From positions 1-57,604 of the forward strand of contig JAGHUI010000036.1 in assembly GCA_018064885.1 (NCBI GenBank): 57,604 nt of DNA, in the 5' to 3' direction. The stretch comes from Candidatus Minthosoma equi (GTDB taxonomy: Bacteria > Bacteroidota > Bacteroidia > Bacteroidales > Bacteroidaceae). This document shows positions 28,542 through 38,515 of this stretch, one piece after another (position 1 is the stretch's first letter; each line of letters starts with the position of its first letter). The position numbers and the translations under genes are program-made. The notes below the pieces were generated by a model. It was not told the DNA's origin and did no database searches. It worked only from the letters and a program-made list of their open reading frames with translations.

Positions 28542-29030
28542 ATGAAACGTTTTCTTTCCCTCACGCTAATTCTCCTATTGTCTGCCGTCACCATGTCAGC
28601 TCAGGAATTCATAGAGCATCTCACCAGTAATGTTGCAGGACAAGGCACAGTGACAGTAAACGAAGACCCACGTCTTGACGAGATAGTGAACGGCAACAAG
28701 AAATACATCGTTCCAGAGAGAGAGGAGAAAGCGGATATTCCTGGACTTCAGACAGGAAAGAAGATGAAAGCTCGCGGATATCGAGTTCAGGTTTATTTTG
28801 GCGGAAGCACGCGCAACGACCAAACTAATGCATTGCGAGCAGGAACACGTGTCACCACTCTTTTCCCTGAGCTCCAGACTTATACAACCTTCGAAGCGCC
28901 AAACTGGCGTTGCCGTGTAGGCGATTTCAGCACACGCGAGGAAGCTAACGACTACTTAAGAAAGATCAAAGCAGCAAAACTTTGTCCAGATGCTGTCGTA
29001 GTAAAGAGTGAGGTTATTATCTACCAGTAA
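28542..29030 (+). CDS. Exported SPOR-domain protein
   Basis: 162 residues. The signal peptide ends at about residue 20 (TMSAQ). The C-terminal SPOR domain at about 78-160 contains [37 protein letters not shown] and [13 protein letters not shown] domains bind peptidoglycan glycan lacking stem peptides, usually at division sites. Position between tpiA and folE is typical of Bacteroidales. Confidence 0.92.
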   Translation: MKRFLSLTLILLLSAVTMSAQEFIEHLTSNVAGQGTVTVNEDPRLDEIVNGNKKYIVPEREEKADIPGLQTGKKMKARGYRVQVYFGGSTRNDQTNALRAGTRVTTLFPELQTYTTFEAPNWRCRVGDFSTREEANDYLRKIKAAKLCPDAVVVKSEVIIYQ

Positions 29031-29049
29031 AATTGAACAAAAAAGAGAT

Positions 29050-29613
29050 ATGGATAGAGAAGAACAGTTAGAATTGTTGAAGGAAACGTGCCGAAAGAAT
29101 CTTGAAGTCATTGGCGAAGATACACAGCGAGAAGGGCTTCTGAAGACTCCAGAGCGTGTTGCAAAATCATTCCTTGAACTGACTAAAGGATATTCAATGG
29201 ATCCTATAGCCACACTACGTTCTGCCATGTTCCAAGAAGAATATGATCAGATGGTTATCGTTAAAGACATCGAATTCTATTCACTTTGCGAACATCATAT
29301 TCTTCCATTTTTCGGCAAGGCACACATTGCCTATATTCCTAATGGACATATTGTAGGACTGAGCAAGATTCCTCGTGTTGTTGACATCTTCTCCCATCGC
29401 TTGCAGGTGCAGGAACATCTCACAAAGGAAATATGTGAATGTATCCAACAGGCACTCAATCCATTAGGCGTTATCGTAATGATAGAAGCACAGCACCTCT
29501 GCATGCAGATGCGTGGAGTGGAGAAGCAAGGTTCTATCACTACAACCATATTCCACACAGGTGTTTTTGAGAACAGCAGCAAGCGTCAGGAATTCCTTGA
29601 CATGATAAAATAA
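29050..29613 (+). CDS. folE: GTP cyclohydrolase I
   Basis: 187 residues from the ATG at 29050 ([10 protein letters not shown]); a GTG at 29008 overlaps the SPOR gene and is unlikely. First step of tetrahydrofolate synthesis, making dihydroneopterin triphosphate from GTP. Zinc ligands are in [10 protein letters not shown] and [11 protein letters not shown], and the family blocks [14 protein letters not shown] and [12 protein letters not shown] are intact. Confidence 0.97.
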   Translation: MDREEQLELLKETCRKNLEVIGEDTQREGLLKTPERVAKSFLELTKGYSMDPIATLRSAMFQEEYDQMVIVKDIEFYSLCEHHILPFFGKAHIAYIPNGHIVGLSKIPRVVDIFSHRLQVQEHLTKEICECIQQALNPLGVIVMIEAQHLCMQMRGVEKQGSITTTIFHTGVFENSSKRQEFLDMIK

Positions 29614-29674
29614 GCAGCTCTCCAGCACTAATTTCAACTCTGGGGAAACACCTTAAATTTCAAAATATTCCGCC

Positions 29675-31750
29675 ATGATTCCACAAGCCACCATAGACCG
29701 CATTGTCGATGCAGCCAACATCGTTGACGTCGTATCCGACTATGTCACGCTTCGCCGAGCAGGTGCAAGCTACAAAGGTTTGTGCCCATTTCATGACGAC
29801 AAAACACCATCCTTCTCCGTATCCCCAGCACGCGGTGTATGCAAATGCTTCAGCTGTGGTAAGGGAGGCAATGCCGTCCATTTCATCATGGAAATGGAGC
29901 AGATGGGATATCAGGAAGCTCTTCGTCATCTAGCAAAGCGCTATGGAATACCCGTTGAAGAAGAGCAGATGACAGACGAGCAACGCAAGTCGATGAACGA
30001 GCGTGAAAGCATGTTCGCCGTCAACGAATGGGCTGCAAAATACTTCAACCAGACAATGATGAATCATCAGGATGGACGTGCTATAGGACTTGCTTATTTC
30101 CGCAGTCGTGGCTTCCGCGATGACATCATTGCCAAATTCCGTCTTGGTTTTTGCTTGGACAATTCAAATGCCATGTCCAATGAAGCAAAAGCCAAAGGAT
30201 ACAACGAAAAATATCTTGTTGACACCGGTCTTTGCGTGAAACGAGACAATGGAACTATCTACGACCGTTTCCGCGGCAGAGCTATGTTCCCATGGATAGC
30301 TGTCAATGGAAAAGTCGTAGCATTCGGAGGCCGCGTGCTCGATCAGCGCACAAAGGGTGTAAACCAGAAATATGTAAATTCACCAGATTCCCCTATTTAC
30401 CATAAGGCACATGAGCTTTATGGCATCTTCCAGGCAAAGAAGGTAATTGCCAAAGAAGATCTTGTGTATATGGTAGAAGGATATACAGATGTACTCGCCA
30501 TGCATCAGTGTGGTATTGAGAATGTTGTCGCAAATTCAGGAACTGCACTCAACGAAGCACAGATTCACCTTCTCCACCGATTCACAAACAACATCACTCT
30601 TATCTACGACGGAGATGAAGCCGGCATTCATGCAGCAACACGAAGCACAGACATGCTTCTTGCAGAAGGCATGAACGTAAAAATCCTTCTTCTTCCCGAT
30701 GGTGATGACCCCGACAGTTTCTCTCGCAAACACAATGCACAGGAGTTCAAGCAATATGTTGACGAGCATCAGACGGACTTCATCCTTTTCAAGAGCAATC
30801 TCCTTCTTAAAGATGCACAGCGAGATCCTATCAAGCGAGCAAAACTTACCGAAGAGATTGTCAGCAGCATTGCCGTCATTCCCGACGAGATCATTCGTTC
30901 AACATACGTTCACGAATGTGCCGAAATCCTTGGAATAGACGAAGCAATCTTGATGCGCGGTGCAAACAAGAACCGTGCCGCAATCATCGAGCAGATGAAG
31001 AAGGAAGCACAGCGTGAACGAGAGCGCCAAGAATATTTGATGCGCAAGAAAGAAGAAAGCGAACCACAAGAAATGCCGCCATTCCCTACAGAAGAGCAAG
31101 AAATACCAGATTTCGATCCTGCACAACTGCCAGACATTCCAGCACCCGACACCCCAAGCACGAACGTCAGCATGGGCATTGTCACAGGAAAGGAAGCAGA
31201 GCAATCCTTCTTCTTTGGTATTGAGCGACTTATCATGACACTCATTGTACGCTATGGCGACAAGCTCGTCGAAGGTATTAGTGAAAAAGGAGAACCAACT
31301 TCCACCACTCTCGTTGAGTATGTCAAAGACGATCTTGACTTTGATGGAATAACATTTCGTTCGCCATTATACGTCAAGATGCTTGAGGAAAGTTTCAATC
31401 ATGTACATGACGAAGGCTTCACAGCAAGCAAATTCTTCATCAACAACCAGTATGAAGACATCAGCCGAGAAGCAGCCGACTTAGCCAGCGAGCGATTCCA
31501 GCTCAGCGAGCGATTCCAGATGCCTCATAGCGAAGAAGACCTGAAAGCCACATACGTCTCACGACTTCTGCTCGACTATAAAAATGCCATCGTTGAGGAA
31601 GAGATGAAGCAATGCACATCAGACCTTACAAAACCAGAAATCGTGAAAGATATCACACTGATGATGGAAAGAATGAAGCGCATGAAGGAACTTGGAGAAA
31701 TACATCGCGAATTAGCTAAGCGTCTGGGTGACAGAGTGATGAAGAAATAA
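29675..31750 (+). CDS. dnaG: DNA primase
   Basis: 691 residues. Makes RNA primers for replication. An N-terminal CHC2 zinc domain (CPFHDDKTPSF and CKCFSCGKGGN, residues about 37-65) is followed by the RNA polymerase core with a Toprim fold (VEGYTDVLAMHQ, YDGDEAG) and a C-terminal helicase-binding region from about 480. A Pro/Glu-rich linker sits at about 465-505. Length is in the Bacteroidetes range. It is followed closely by recG. Confidence 0.97.
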   Translation: MIPQATIDRIVDAANIVDVVSDYVTLRRAGASYKGLCPFHDDKTPSFSVSPARGVCKCFSCGKGGNAVHFIMEMEQMGYQEALRHLAKRYGIPVEEEQMTDEQRKSMNERESMFAVNEWAAKYFNQTMMNHQDGRAIGLAYFRSRGFRDDIIAKFRLGFCLDNSNAMSNEAKAKGYNEKYLVDTGLCVKRDNGTIYDRFRGRAMFPWIAVNGKVVAFGGRVLDQRTKGVNQKYVNSPDSPIYHKAHELYGIFQAKKVIAKEDLVYMVEGYTDVLAMHQCGIENVVANSGTALNEAQIHLLHRFTNNITLIYDGDEAGIHAATRSTDMLLAEGMNVKILLLPDGDDPDSFSRKHNAQEFKQYVDEHQTDFILFKSNLLLKDAQRDPIKRAKLTEEIVSSIAVIPDEIIRSTYVHECAEILGIDEAILMRGANKNRAAIIEQMKKEAQRERERQEYLMRKKEESEPQEMPPFPTEEQEIPDFDPAQLPDIPAPDTPSTNVSMGIVTGKEAEQSFFFGIERLIMTLIVRYGDKLVEGISEKGEPTSTTLVEYVKDDLDFDGITFRSPLYVKMLEESFNHVHDEGFTASKFFINNQYEDISREAADLASERFQLSERFQMPHSEEDLKATYVSRLLLDYKNAIVEEEMKQCTSDLTKPEIVKDITLMMERMKRMKELGEIHRELAKRLGDRVMKK

Positions 31751-31790
31751 AGAAACTCATAACCCTAATCCCCTTTAACCTCAACCATAC

Positions 31791-33950
31791 ATGGACATAC
31801 TGAGTCAGGATATAAAGTATCTTCAGGGAGTAGGACCATCAAGAGCCACACTCCTCGCCAGCGAACTCGGCATCACAACCGTGGGCGATCTGCTGGCATA
31901 CTATCCTTACAAGTATGTCGATCGTTCCCATATATATAGAATATGTGACATTGATTCCGGCATGCCATACGTTCAGCTATGCGGACAGATTCTCTCCTTT
32001 GAAAGCGTTGGCGAAGGAAGAGGAAAGCGCCTCATAGCACATTTTGCAGACAGGACAGGCGCCATCGATCTGGTTTGGTTCCAAGGCATAAAGTACGCTC
32101 TCCACAGCTACGAATGTCATCAGCCATACATCGTGTTCGGCAAGCCTGGAGTTTTCAACGGACGAATACAGATAGCACATCCCGAGATAGAGAAAGCGCC
32201 TGCCGACATCAGATACGAAGCAAGAACAACAGGCGACCTTTTCTCAGCAGAGACAGCCGAGGCAGCAGTTTCCGCAACATTTTCCAAAGGCATGTGTCCT
32301 GCCTACAATACTAGCGAAAAGATGAAGAAAAGCGGACTCAACTCCGCCGCCATCGCTAAGCTCACAGCCAACATGCTCAAGGCAATAGCTCAGCCGCTGC
32401 CTGAAACATTGCCAGCATACATCCTTGCGCAGCATCACCTTATCTCATACGATGAAGCGATGCGCAACATCCACTACCCTACATCATCCCAGATGCTGCA
32501 GCAAGCCCAATTTCGACTCAAATTCGAGGAATTGTTCTATGTACAATTAGGCATACTTCGCTACACAAAAAATCGTCAGTTGCGATACCAAGGTATCGTT
32601 TTCAAGAACATAGGAGACAATTTTAACGGCTTCTATTTCAACCACCTGCCGTTCCAACTCACCGAAGCACAGAAACGAGTGATTCGAGAGATACGCAACG
32701 ACATGAAATCGGGCAAGCAAATGAACCGTCTTCTTCAAGGCGACGTCGGTTCTGGCAAAACCCTCGTTGCACTCATGTCTGCACTTATTGCCCTTGACAA
32801 CGGATGCCAAGCCTGCATCATGGCACCAACAGAAATCCTTGCACAACAGCACGTTGCCACACTTCGCCAATTCCTCTCCGACATGGATATTCGCGTAGAA
32901 TTGTTAACAGGCACCGTTAAAGGCAAGAAGCGCGAGAAGATCCTCAGCGACCTTCTCAACGGAGCAATCCACATCCTTGTTGGCACACACGCCGTGATAG
33001 AAGAAAACGTGCTTTTCCACCGCCTCGGATTAGTCGTTATTGACGAGCAACATCGTTTCGGTGTGGCACAGCGAGCAAAGCTATGGATGAAAAATGACAC
33101 GCCTCCTCATGTCCTCGTCATGACAGCAACACCAATCCCTCGCACACTTGCGATGACACTCTACGGCGACCTTGACGTGAGCATCATTGACCAACTGCCA
33201 CCAGGGCGCAAGCCTATAAGCACTGTCCATATGTTTGACTCTCACCGTTCTAAGATATACGATCTTATGAACAGAGAACTTACCTTTGGACGACAAATTT
33301 ATATTGTCTATCCGCTCATCAAAGAAACGGAAAAGATGGACATGAAAGATCTTGAGGCAGGCTATGAGGAAATACGCAAAGCCTTCCCACAGTACAATGT
33401 CAGCAAAGTGCATGGAAAGATGAAACCGTCAGAGAAAGACAGCGAAATGCAGCGCTTTGCCAATCATGAGACACACATACTCGTCAGCACAACAGTTATT
33501 GAAGTGGGAGTGAATGTTCCTAACGCCTCAGTAATGATAATTGAAAATGCCGAGCGCTTCGGTCTCTCACAGCTGCATCAGCTTCGTGGTCGCGTGGGAC
33601 GAGGAGCCGACCAGTCTTACTGTGTCCTTGTCACAAAATACGAACTGTCCAACACTACAAGACAACGCATGCAGATCATGGTGGACAGCACAGACGGCTT
33701 TGAGATAGCCGAGCAAGACCTAAAGCTCAGAGGCCCAGGCGACCTTGAAGGCACCCAGCAATCAGGCATGGCATTCGACCTGAAGATTGCGAATCTTGCT
33801 CGCGATGGAGAGATTCTCACACTTGCACGCCAGACAGCACAGCAAGTCATTGACTCCGACCCCGAAGAACGCAATCAACTCAACAATGTTCTTTGGACAC
33901 GTCTCCGACAACTTCGCAAATCCAACATCAACTGGGGAGCGATTAGTTGA
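31791..33950 (+). CDS. recG: ATP-dependent DNA helicase RecG
   Basis: 719 residues. Rescues stalled forks by branch migration. An N-terminal wedge/OB region (QGVGPSRATLLASELGITTV at the start) precedes two RecA-like domains with Walker A GDVGSGKT, DEQH box VIDEQHRFG, motif III TATPIPRT and motif VI QLRGRVGRG. The C-terminal RecG domain ends in RLRQLRKSNINWG. Convergent with the next gene, 15 bases away, with no obvious terminator between. Confidence 0.97.
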   Translation: MDILSQDIKYLQGVGPSRATLLASELGITTVGDLLAYYPYKYVDRSHIYRICDIDSGMPYVQLCGQILSFESVGEGRGKRLIAHFADRTGAIDLVWFQGIKYALHSYECHQPYIVFGKPGVFNGRIQIAHPEIEKAPADIRYEARTTGDLFSAETAEAAVSATFSKGMCPAYNTSEKMKKSGLNSAAIAKLTANMLKAIAQPLPETLPAYILAQHHLISYDEAMRNIHYPTSSQMLQQAQFRLKFEELFYVQLGILRYTKNRQLRYQGIVFKNIGDNFNGFYFNHLPFQLTEAQKRVIREIRNDMKSGKQMNRLLQGDVGSGKTLVALMSALIALDNGCQACIMAPTEILAQQHVATLRQFLSDMDIRVELLTGTVKGKKREKILSDLLNGAIHILVGTHAVIEENVLFHRLGLVVIDEQHRFGVAQRAKLWMKNDTPPHVLVMTATPIPRTLAMTLYGDLDVSIIDQLPPGRKPISTVHMFDSHRSKIYDLMNRELTFGRQIYIVYPLIKETEKMDMKDLEAGYEEIRKAFPQYNVSKVHGKMKPSEKDSEMQRFANHETHILVSTTVIEVGVNVPNASVMIIENAERFGLSQLHQLRGRVGRGADQSYCVLVTKYELSNTTRQRMQIMVDSTDGFEIAEQDLKLRGPGDLEGTQQSGMAFDLKIANLARDGEILTLARQTAQQVIDSDPEERNQLNNVLWTRLRQLRKSNINWGAIS

Positions 33951-33965
33951 GTTAATAGTTCCAAA

Positions 33966-35156
33966 TTAAAGCTGGAAACCAAAGTGGAGACCAAGCGACT
34001 GACGGCCGTTAGGAGCCTTTGAATCCGTATAGAACTGATAATCGTAGTTGATGCCGATAGCTATACGACCATACATATTTATTTGAAGCATTATGCCAGG
34101 TCCCACAGCAAAATGGTCATGATGATTCAAATTGCCGAAAAAAGGATGCTTATTCTCGTAATGCTGAGTAAGATGCGTTAGCGACGAACCGACGTATGGC
34201 GTAACACCCCACACATTATATCCGCACTGTATAGGCAGACGATAGCCAAGATGCGCACCCACATTCCATGCATGTACAGGACCTATCACCCCATTATCAG
34301 GGTGTTCATGGAAATCCAACGGAGTCGGCGAATCGCAGAACGGATAGTAGCTCTCCCCCATATTTATATACATAATCTGATGACATGTGGCAAACTCCAC
34401 CGATGTATATAAATGCTTATATGTCAACGAAATGCTTGGACTCGCATCCAAAGCCACATCACGCCACGCACCGCCAGTATAATTATGACCATTCACACCA
34501 ATCATAATAGAAGTCAGTGCATCATACCAAGGAACAAACTTCGTACGCTTATAACCGCTCAGCTCCTCCGTTCCTTCCATTTCCGTTATCGTTTTAGTTT
34601 TCATTTCCGTTTTCAATACACGCCACGGCATAACGAGGTCATCCTTAAACGTACCGAGATTTGCAATAGGCACATCATCAGGAAACACCTTCAGTACATC
34701 AAGAATCTTATATTCGCCGGTGAACCCCTTAGTGATGAAGCGATAAGCAACACCATCATTGTATGCACGCACCTGCAACATCATGCCCTCTTCCGTGCTT
34801 AGAATCAGACTATTGTATCTGCCCGTCAAACCCTGGCCCTGCAAATCCGCATCACCGCCACCATTAGTTTGTGCAGGCAAATTTGCCACCGTTTTCATCT
34901 CACAATGTCCGAAACGCATCCTTCTGCCATTACTAAGCACCGTCAGTCCCACTTCCTTCCTCTCGATGCACCTCTTTCCGTTCAACGTCACACTCATCGT
35001 CATCCCATTAGGAACCCTATTCAGATAACCGTACTTCTTCACACGCTTAACCGACAGAGACACACTGATTGAATCGTCAGGAGACTTAACAACATATTGC
35101 GCAAAAGCCGAGCAGCACATGCCCCACATCAGGAAAATCACCAGATATTTTTTCAT
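33966..35156 (-). CDS. GH97 N-terminal-like domain joined to an outer-membrane barrel-like half
   Basis: 396 residues from the ATG at 35156 (MKKYLVIFL); an in-frame upstream ATG at 35189 lies within the promoter and would put residues before the signal peptide. The signal peptide ends near CSAFAQ. The first half (YVVKSPDDSISVSLSVK, GLTVLSNGRRM, MMLQVRAYNDGVAYRF) reads as the GH97 N-terminal beta-sandwich. The second half is an alternating-residue barrel pattern (AWNVGAHLGYRLPIQCGYNV, GRIAIGINYDYQF) ending GFQL. The GH97 catalytic barrel is absent, so it is unlikely to be a glycosidase; a glycan-binding outer-membrane protein is a guess. It has its own promoter. Confidence 0.75.
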   Translation of the reverse strand: MKKYLVIFLMWGMCCSAFAQYVVKSPDDSISVSLSVKRVKKYGYLNRVPNGMTMSVTLNGKRCIERKEVGLTVLSNGRRMRFGHCEMKTVANLPAQTNGGGDADLQGQGLTGRYNSLILSTEEGMMLQVRAYNDGVAYRFITKGFTGEYKILDVLKVFPDDVPIANLGTFKDDLVMPWRVLKTEMKTKTITEMEGTEELSGYKRTKFVPWYDALTSIMIGVNGHNYTGGAWRDVALDASPSISLTYKHLYTSVEFATCHQIMYINMGESYYPFCDSPTPLDFHEHPDNGVIGPVHAWNVGAHLGYRLPIQCGYNVWGVTPYVGSSLTHLTQHYENKHPFFGNLNHHDHFAVGPGIMLQINMYGRIAIGINYDYQFYTDSKAPNGRQSLGLHFGFQL

Positions 35157-35186
35157 AATATCACAATTATAAATCAATTTCATTGA

Positions 35187-35217
35187 CAAAAGTACAACAT
35201 TATTTTAACTTACCAAA
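35187..35217 (-). promoter_or_regulatory. Promoter for the GH97-N hybrid gene
   Basis: Minus-strand TTTG, 19 bases, TACTTTTG, about 31 bases before the ATG at 35156. Good consensus match. Confidence 0.62.
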
Positions 35218-35245
35218 ATTGCACGGAGAAAATCCCCAAAAAATC

Positions 35246-38026
35246 TTATCGCATCAGCACCCAGCCATCATCACTCATTCCCTCTGCGCTGACATACATC
35301 CTATCGCAAATAGAGTTATTGTAGAATTCAACCCTTGCCCTGCCCCTTGCATCAGTGCGGATGTTCGGAGCCCAGTAAATCGTGCGTCGGAAGTCAGCCA
35401 TTGGAGGAATGACGGAGTAGTCTTCCATCCTGAAAGTTTCAGGCTTATTAAAACCTTGAAAATATGTGCGTCGAAGCCCCTTCTGGCTCTCGGTAGTCTG
35501 ACTAATATGAGTGTACAAGTAGATTATTATAGGCGTATCTCTTCGTGAGAAGAAATTTAAATCCCCAATCAAAGCATTCGGCACTTTTCCGTCAAAAACG
35601 ATGTATGCAGATTTAACATCCTCCATCCAACAATTATACCAATCCACATTTCCCCTTCTGTTATTGTTAACCACAAACTCTATGTCTCGTCCACCTTTAT
35701 GTGCATTCCCCAAATCATACTCATTTATATCAGCATCTAACTTTTGCCGAATAAACTCATAGAATGTAGGAACAAACTTCCCCTCATCTCGCAGTTTGTC
35801 AACCTCTTTGTCTATATTATAATATAGCGCAGCATACAATCTGCCATATCCTTCATCCTTATACACATAGTCATCATTCGTGAAGTAACGACGTTTGGCT
35901 TTTACAGTCACATTTTCAAGCACCTGATCACGATTGTCAATAGGTATGAACGGTTCTTCATCCAAAGAATCCTGTTCGAAGCCCAGATTCTCGCGCACAG
36001 GCGGCAAAGCAGACATCTCGAGCGGTGTCACATAGCGAGGTACAGGAGAGAATTGACGATTGATGCCTACATAGAAAGTTTTTCTTTTCCCTTTTATTCG
36101 CGAATATATCTGTACATTCCATTCCCCATCAACATAAGGAATTTTGAAAGCATAGTTACCATCCGCATCTGTCGTTGTTTTGCCCCTCAGAGTTTCCCCA
36201 TTGCTATTATACAGATATGCTTCGATGTCAACTCCTGCCCTATTGTTCCTTTTCCTAAATTCTCTAAGCTTGCCAAATATGTAGAATTGATCTTCTATAG
36301 GCTGAGCATAATCGAAATCCTTCATACCATCCATCAGTTCCCAGTCATACCTGCGCCACCCTTGCGTAAGCATGAGAAGATCAGCATTCCTGCGATGCTC
36401 TGCATCGTCAGCCTCAAAATAATAATCCACATTATGGATGTAGCCTTTCACTTCAGACGAGAGCAGCATCCATGTCTTCATGTTGCCTTGCACGCCATTG
36501 TTCATAGTTGCAGCATCTATGGCAGAAAGGGATATACAAGCATTTGGTAAACTATTCAGTTCCAGCTCTACCTTACCGCATGGCATGAGTTTTTGAGTTG
36601 AGGACACTATCCGTATGGAGTCAGCAGCTGACGGTTTTGGGCAGATGAAAAACAAACGTTCTGCCAACACCTTGCCATTGCTATCAATAATAGTGAACTG
36701 ATTAACACCTTCTTTTTGCTGTCTCCTGCTAAGCTCAATATCGATCTTAGGTACAGCAGTCATGGTGTCACAATAAACAGCATTGCCATTGTTGGACAAA
36801 ATAACAGCTATCATTTTGCCACACAAAGATTTAGTACAGCCTATACTTACAAGCATATCATCGCTGACTGCATCAACATGCAGAGCGCATCCTTCTGCCT
36901 TTGCTTCTGGAAGCGTGAATAACTGAATTTTATTATTTAGATTTTTCATTTGGAAATGCATCTCTCCGCCATCAGGAGTGACATCGAACGCTCCTCTGCC
37001 TAAGGAATCCGTATGGACGACAGCAAGCACATCGCCTTCCGAACTAGTGACAAAGCCATCACCACTGTATGCCCTTCCGCTACCATCCACAGACAGCATT
37101 GCCACATGGCACTTCTTACCCACTATCATATTGCCGCCCTCAGGATAGAAGCGAACGCTAATAGTCTCTTCCTGACTTGCATTATAGTACCCATTCTTCA
37201 CTGCATTATAGTATAGAGAATCGTCAGAGAAATCTCGGAAATTTAAAGTTCGCTGTTTGTACGACGTTTTCTTAATCAACAGATTACCATAGTCGCCATC
37301 TATTTCCGGTTTCTTGAAAATAGGAAACACACGAGAGAAACAAGCATTTGTCCCCCAGTTCGTCATGTATCGAGTATAAGCCCGAATCTCATAGAATCCC
37401 GATCCGAGAATAGAGTCAAGCCTCATATTTCCGCTTGCCTGTCCGTGCGAATCTATGTACCATTTTGTAGTTTTTATCACATCACCGCATTTATTGAGCA
37501 GTTCCACATACAGCACCCTGCTGATATCTGTGGCTTTCTGTCTGTCGGCACGAACCACATACGCTTTGAACCACATCATTTCATTCTCAAAGTATCCAGT
37601 ATTGTCAAAGTGCAGATACACTTTCTCTTGAGGATATTTCTTATTGAAATTCGTAGCTAGCATCAAGTGTTTGAACAGAGATCTTCTGCTATCCGTGAAA
37701 CCATCCACCGTCACCCCCCTAAGCTGCACACCCATGCTGCAAACACCTGGCTCTTCAATATTCTTTTCAAAAAGAACAATATTTTTGCCGCGCTTCTTAA
37801 AATCAACATTTGTACCTTCAAGCAGATTACGCAGATGTTTCGCCACCCCCCTATCATTGCGTTTCACACACTTAAATTCAATATCCACATCAAGATTGGA
37901 ATCATAAACAAAATGTACCCCATACCGTTCCTGCAATCTTTCTATTTCCTGCAACAGAGTTGTATTCTGACACCGACCGACAGCGCATGCCACCAAACAG
38001 AGCGCTATAAGCAAAAATCTTTTCAT
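35246..38026 (-). CDS. Envelope protein with STN, MG2-like and plug-like domains but no TonB barrel
   Basis: 926 residues from the ATG at 38026, which forms an ATGA overlap with the anti-sigma stop; an ATG at 38035 adds three residues. A signal peptide is followed by an STN-like domain (LLQEIERLQERYGVHFVYDS), then an MG2/macroglobulin-like region near residue 138 (KVYLHFDNTGYFENEMMWFK), a carboxypeptidase-regulatory-like segment (TTTDADGNYAFKIPYVDGEW) and a C-terminal plug-like region (ENVTVKAKRR, VFDGKVPNA) closing with WAPNIRTDARGRARVEFYN. A 22-strand receptor barrel is not present. Third gene after an ECF sigma factor and a FecR-like protein, so it is probably the target or partner of that signalling pair. 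Confidence 0.82.
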   Translation of the reverse strand: MKRFLLIALCLVACAVGRCQNTTLLQEIERLQERYGVHFVYDSNLDVDIEFKCVKRNDRGVAKHLRNLLEGTNVDFKKRGKNIVLFEKNIEEPGVCSMGVQLRGVTVDGFTDSRRSLFKHLMLATNFNKKYPQEKVYLHFDNTGYFENEMMWFKAYVVRADRQKATDISRVLYVELLNKCGDVIKTTKWYIDSHGQASGNMRLDSILGSGFYEIRAYTRYMTNWGTNACFSRVFPIFKKPEIDGDYGNLLIKKTSYKQRTLNFRDFSDDSLYYNAVKNGYYNASQEETISVRFYPEGGNMIVGKKCHVAMLSVDGSGRAYSGDGFVTSSEGDVLAVVHTDSLGRGAFDVTPDGGEMHFQMKNLNNKIQLFTLPEAKAEGCALHVDAVSDDMLVSIGCTKSLCGKMIAVILSNNGNAVYCDTMTAVPKIDIELSRRQQKEGVNQFTIIDSNGKVLAERLFFICPKPSAADSIRIVSSTQKLMPCGKVELELNSLPNACISLSAIDAATMNNGVQGNMKTWMLLSSEVKGYIHNVDYYFEADDAEHRRNADLLMLTQGWRRYDWELMDGMKDFDYAQPIEDQFYIFGKLREFRKRNNRAGVDIEAYLYNSNGETLRGKTTTDADGNYAFKIPYVDGEWNVQIYSRIKGKRKTFYVGINRQFSPVPRYVTPLEMSALPPVRENLGFEQDSLDEEPFIPIDNRDQVLENVTVKAKRRYFTNDDYVYKDEGYGRLYAALYYNIDKEVDKLRDEGKFVPTFYEFIRQKLDADINEYDLGNAHKGGRDIEFVVNNNRRGNVDWYNCWMEDVKSAYIVFDGKVPNALIGDLNFFSRRDTPIIIYLYTHISQTTESQKGLRRTYFQGFNKPETFRMEDYSVIPPMADFRRTIYWAPNIRTDARGRARVEFYNNSICDRMYVSAEGMSDDGWVLMR

Positions 38027-38511
38027 TTCTGACATATTTCAATACTCAACGATGTTTCGAGAACATCAATCACTTCCTCAACCTCAGATGCCTCAATCTC
38101 ACCACTCACGCACTTGGTCGTGTCGCTGGCAATGAGAGTCACGCCATAATACAAAGCCATGTCGTCAAGCACAATGTTTATTGGCGTTTTATCATAATGG
38201 AACACCTTTGTGCCGTCAACCATCTCGCTTACAACAGCCGAATCCTGCTGAACGTCACTTTTCTTGTTCCATCCAGCAAATTCCATCATCCACACACTAC
38301 ATGCCACAGCCATGCCACATACAAGCACAGCCGATGCAGCTACTGCATATTTTCTGAAATTGTTGCTTCTGGATTTTACCCTGCGACTTTTCAGTTGCTC
38401 CCATGCAGCATTTTCATTCATTGCTCCATCTTTGTAGTGCTCAACTACAAACTGAAGTTCCTTATCATAATTACATTTACTATTTACCATGTACCATGTA
38501 CTATTTACCAT
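38023..38511 (-). CDS. Short FecR-like anti-sigma factor lacking the central FecR domain
   Basis: Up to 162 residues. An N-terminal cytoplasmic segment (ELQFVVEHYKDGAMNENAAW) precedes one transmembrane helix (YAVAASAVLVCGMAVACSVW) and a C-terminal domain like the FecR C-terminal/DUF4974 or STN fold (INIVLDDMALYYGVTLIAS). The central FecR domain usual in this family is missing. The start is uncertain: ATG 38511 overlaps the sigma gene by 11 bases, ATG 38490 lies 10 bases past its stop, and both are in a repetitive GGTAAATAGTACATGGTA-type tract. It should hold the adjacent ECF sigma factor inactive until a signal arrives. Confidence 0.82.
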   Translation of the reverse strand: MVNSTWYMVNSKCNYDKELQFVVEHYKDGAMNENAAWEQLKSRRVKSRSNNFRKYAVAASAVLVCGMAVACSVWMMEFAGWNKKSDVQQDSAVVSEMVDGTKVFHYDKTPINIVLDDMALYYGVTLIASDTTKCVSGEIEASEVEEVIDVLETSLSIEICQK

Positions 38512-38515
38512 TAAT
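38482..38515. repeat. Repetitive TTTACCAT/GTACCAT tract across a stop/start junction
   Basis: Imperfect short repeats (TTTACCATGTACCATGTACT, then ATTTACCATTAATTAA) cover the end of the sigma gene and the start of the anti-sigma gene, providing several alternative ATG codons in two frames. Confidence 0.6.
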
